From an uncultured Campylobacter sp. (GTDB lineage Bacteria; Campylobacterota; Campylobacteria; Campylobacterales; Campylobacteraceae), in contig NZ_CALKTT010000028.1 in assembly GCF_937997535.1 (NCBI RefSeq), forward strand, positions 1 through 6,314: a DNA stretch of 6,314 nt, read 5' to 3'. The number at the start of each line of letters is the position of its first letter. Position 1 is the first letter of the stretch. Below the pieces are notes generated by a model. It had not been told where the DNA came from and did no database searches. It saw only the letters and a program-made list of their open reading frames with translations. The translations under genes and the position numbers were made by a program. Positions 5,674 through 6,314 of this stretch are shown here, piece after piece.

Positions 5674-6093
5674 ATGAGCGATTTAGACTTAGACGATTTC
5701 GGCGAGCCGCGCATCAAGGTCGTAGCGCTGCCTAAGGATACGAATAGCTCGGGCAATATTTTCGGCGGCTGGATACTAGCGCAGATCGATTTAGCGGGCG
5801 CGACGGCGGCGCGCGAGATAGCACCCGAGCGGGTCGTGACGATCTCGATGCAGGAGGTAACTTTCAAGCAGCCCGTATTTATCGGCGATGTCATCAGCTG
5901 CTACGCAAAAGTATTAAGCGTAGGAAATACCTCTATCCGCGTGCAGATCGAGGTCGCAGCGTTGCGGCTTGGTGAGGATGGATTTCGCGAGTGTCTGCAC
6001 GTAACCAGCGCGATCGCAACCTACGTAAGCGTGACCAAATTAGGTCAAAAAAAGCCGATCAGCGCAGAGATCAAGCGGCTGCATGGATTTTAA
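5674..6093 (+). CDS. yciA: YciA-family hotdog acyl-CoA thioesterase
   Basis: The 139-residue product starts at ATG with a strong AAGGAG five bases upstream. It hydrolyses acyl-CoA to free fatty acid and CoA in the cytoplasm, by family knowledge. The sequence shows the hallmark YciA pattern: LPKDTNSSGNIFGGWILAQID at 19-39, where IFGGW starts the central hotdog helix and D39 corresponds to the conserved catalytic acidic residue. It continues with VVTISMQEVTFKQPVFIGDVISCYAKV (a GDV strand) and GNTSIRVQIEV. The length is typical of the single-hotdog family, which assembles into multimers. The short acidic N-terminus (SDLDLDDFGE) is unremarkable. The gene is alone, divergent from the CiaB-like gene, with no obvious terminator downstream. 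The substrate range of YciA enzymes is broad and cannot be predicted here; a role in acyl-CoA clearance or membrane lipid turnover is likely. The assignment is secure at family level. Confidence 0.92.
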   Translation: MSDLDLDDFGEPRIKVVALPKDTNSSGNIFGGWILAQIDLAGATAAREIAPERVVTISMQEVTFKQPVFIGDVISCYAKVLSVGNTSIRVQIEVAALRLGEDGFRECLHVTSAIATYVSVTKLGQKKPISAEIKRLHGF

Positions 6094-6258
6094 AATTTCT
6101 CAGACTTTAGTTTTAGCTCAAGGAATTTTAGCGTCAAGCTTATAACGCGAAAATTCTTATGTGGGATAAGCCTAGTGCACAGAATTTGCTGCATAAAATT
6201 TTATAATTTTAAGCGTGGAATTTTGCTGTGTAGTATTTTGGTAGAAAACCTCGCAGAC
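6094..6258. other. Non-coding AT-rich spacer after the thioesterase gene
   Basis: No gene, RNA gene or Rho-independent terminator is evident. AT-rich inverted stretches (for example TAAAATTTTATAATTTTA around 6194-6211) and one reversed octamer (AAAATTCT at 6150-6157) are present. The downstream gene lies outside the window. Confidence 0.55.
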
Positions 6259-6314
6259 AGAATTTTAGAATTTTAGAATTTTAGAATTTTAGAATTTTAG
6301 AATTTTAGAATTTT
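6259..6314 (+). repeat. Tandem array: seven perfect copies of AGAATTTT, reaching the window edge
   Basis: Reading from 6259, the 8-base unit repeats seven times without a single mismatch and stops only because the window ends, so the true copy number is unknown. The first unit begins inside CAGACAG-AATTTT. Single or paired copies of the same octamer occur in other spacers of the window. Perfect identity between units is consistent with recent expansion by strand slippage. Confidence 0.95.

Noticed and set aside
6259..6314. CRISPR array
   Set aside because: Units are only 8 bases, directly abutting, with no spacers.

Overview
The window looks like a chromosomal segment of a Campylobacter species with a fairly balanced base composition, of the oral C. 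gracilis / C. showae / C. rectus kind. This is inferred from a CiaB-type invasion protein, from AAATTT- and AGAATTTT-rich spacers between GC-richer genes, and from the gene complement. The exact species cannot be fixed from the sequence alone.

Layout from left to right. Positions 1-1526 (minus) hold the N-terminal 508 codons of a fused lysophospholipid transporter / acyltransferase of the LplT-Aas type, starting at TTG and running off the left edge. Divergent from it, 1624-2151 (plus) encodes a small two-helix membrane protein of the YcxB-like type. Positions 2152-2802 hold no convincing gene. They contain a dense cluster of direct repeats, hairpins, inverted repeats and two G-quadruplex-type motifs, lying between convergent genes. 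Positions 2803-3480 (minus) encode an unrecognised, cysteine-rich polytopic membrane protein. After an AT-rich spacer, 3675-5489 (minus) encodes the CiaB-like protein, which carries an HEFGH zinc-metallopeptidase-type motif. Divergent from it, 5674-6093 (plus) encodes a YciA-family hotdog acyl-CoA thioesterase. The last 221 bases are non-coding and end in seven perfect tandem copies of AGAATTTT that reach the window edge.

The genes do not form one operon: every adjacent pair is divergent, convergent or separated by a spacer of almost 100 bases or more. A loose theme is membrane lipid and acyl metabolism (the LplT-Aas fusion and the thioesterase), but no shared pathway is shown by the sequence. 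No RNA gene, CRISPR array, complete insertion sequence or phage gene was seen. The most interesting items are the probable metallopeptidase site in the CiaB-like protein, the repeat cluster at 2249-2711, and the terminal octamer array. I did not find a convincing new multi-gene system.
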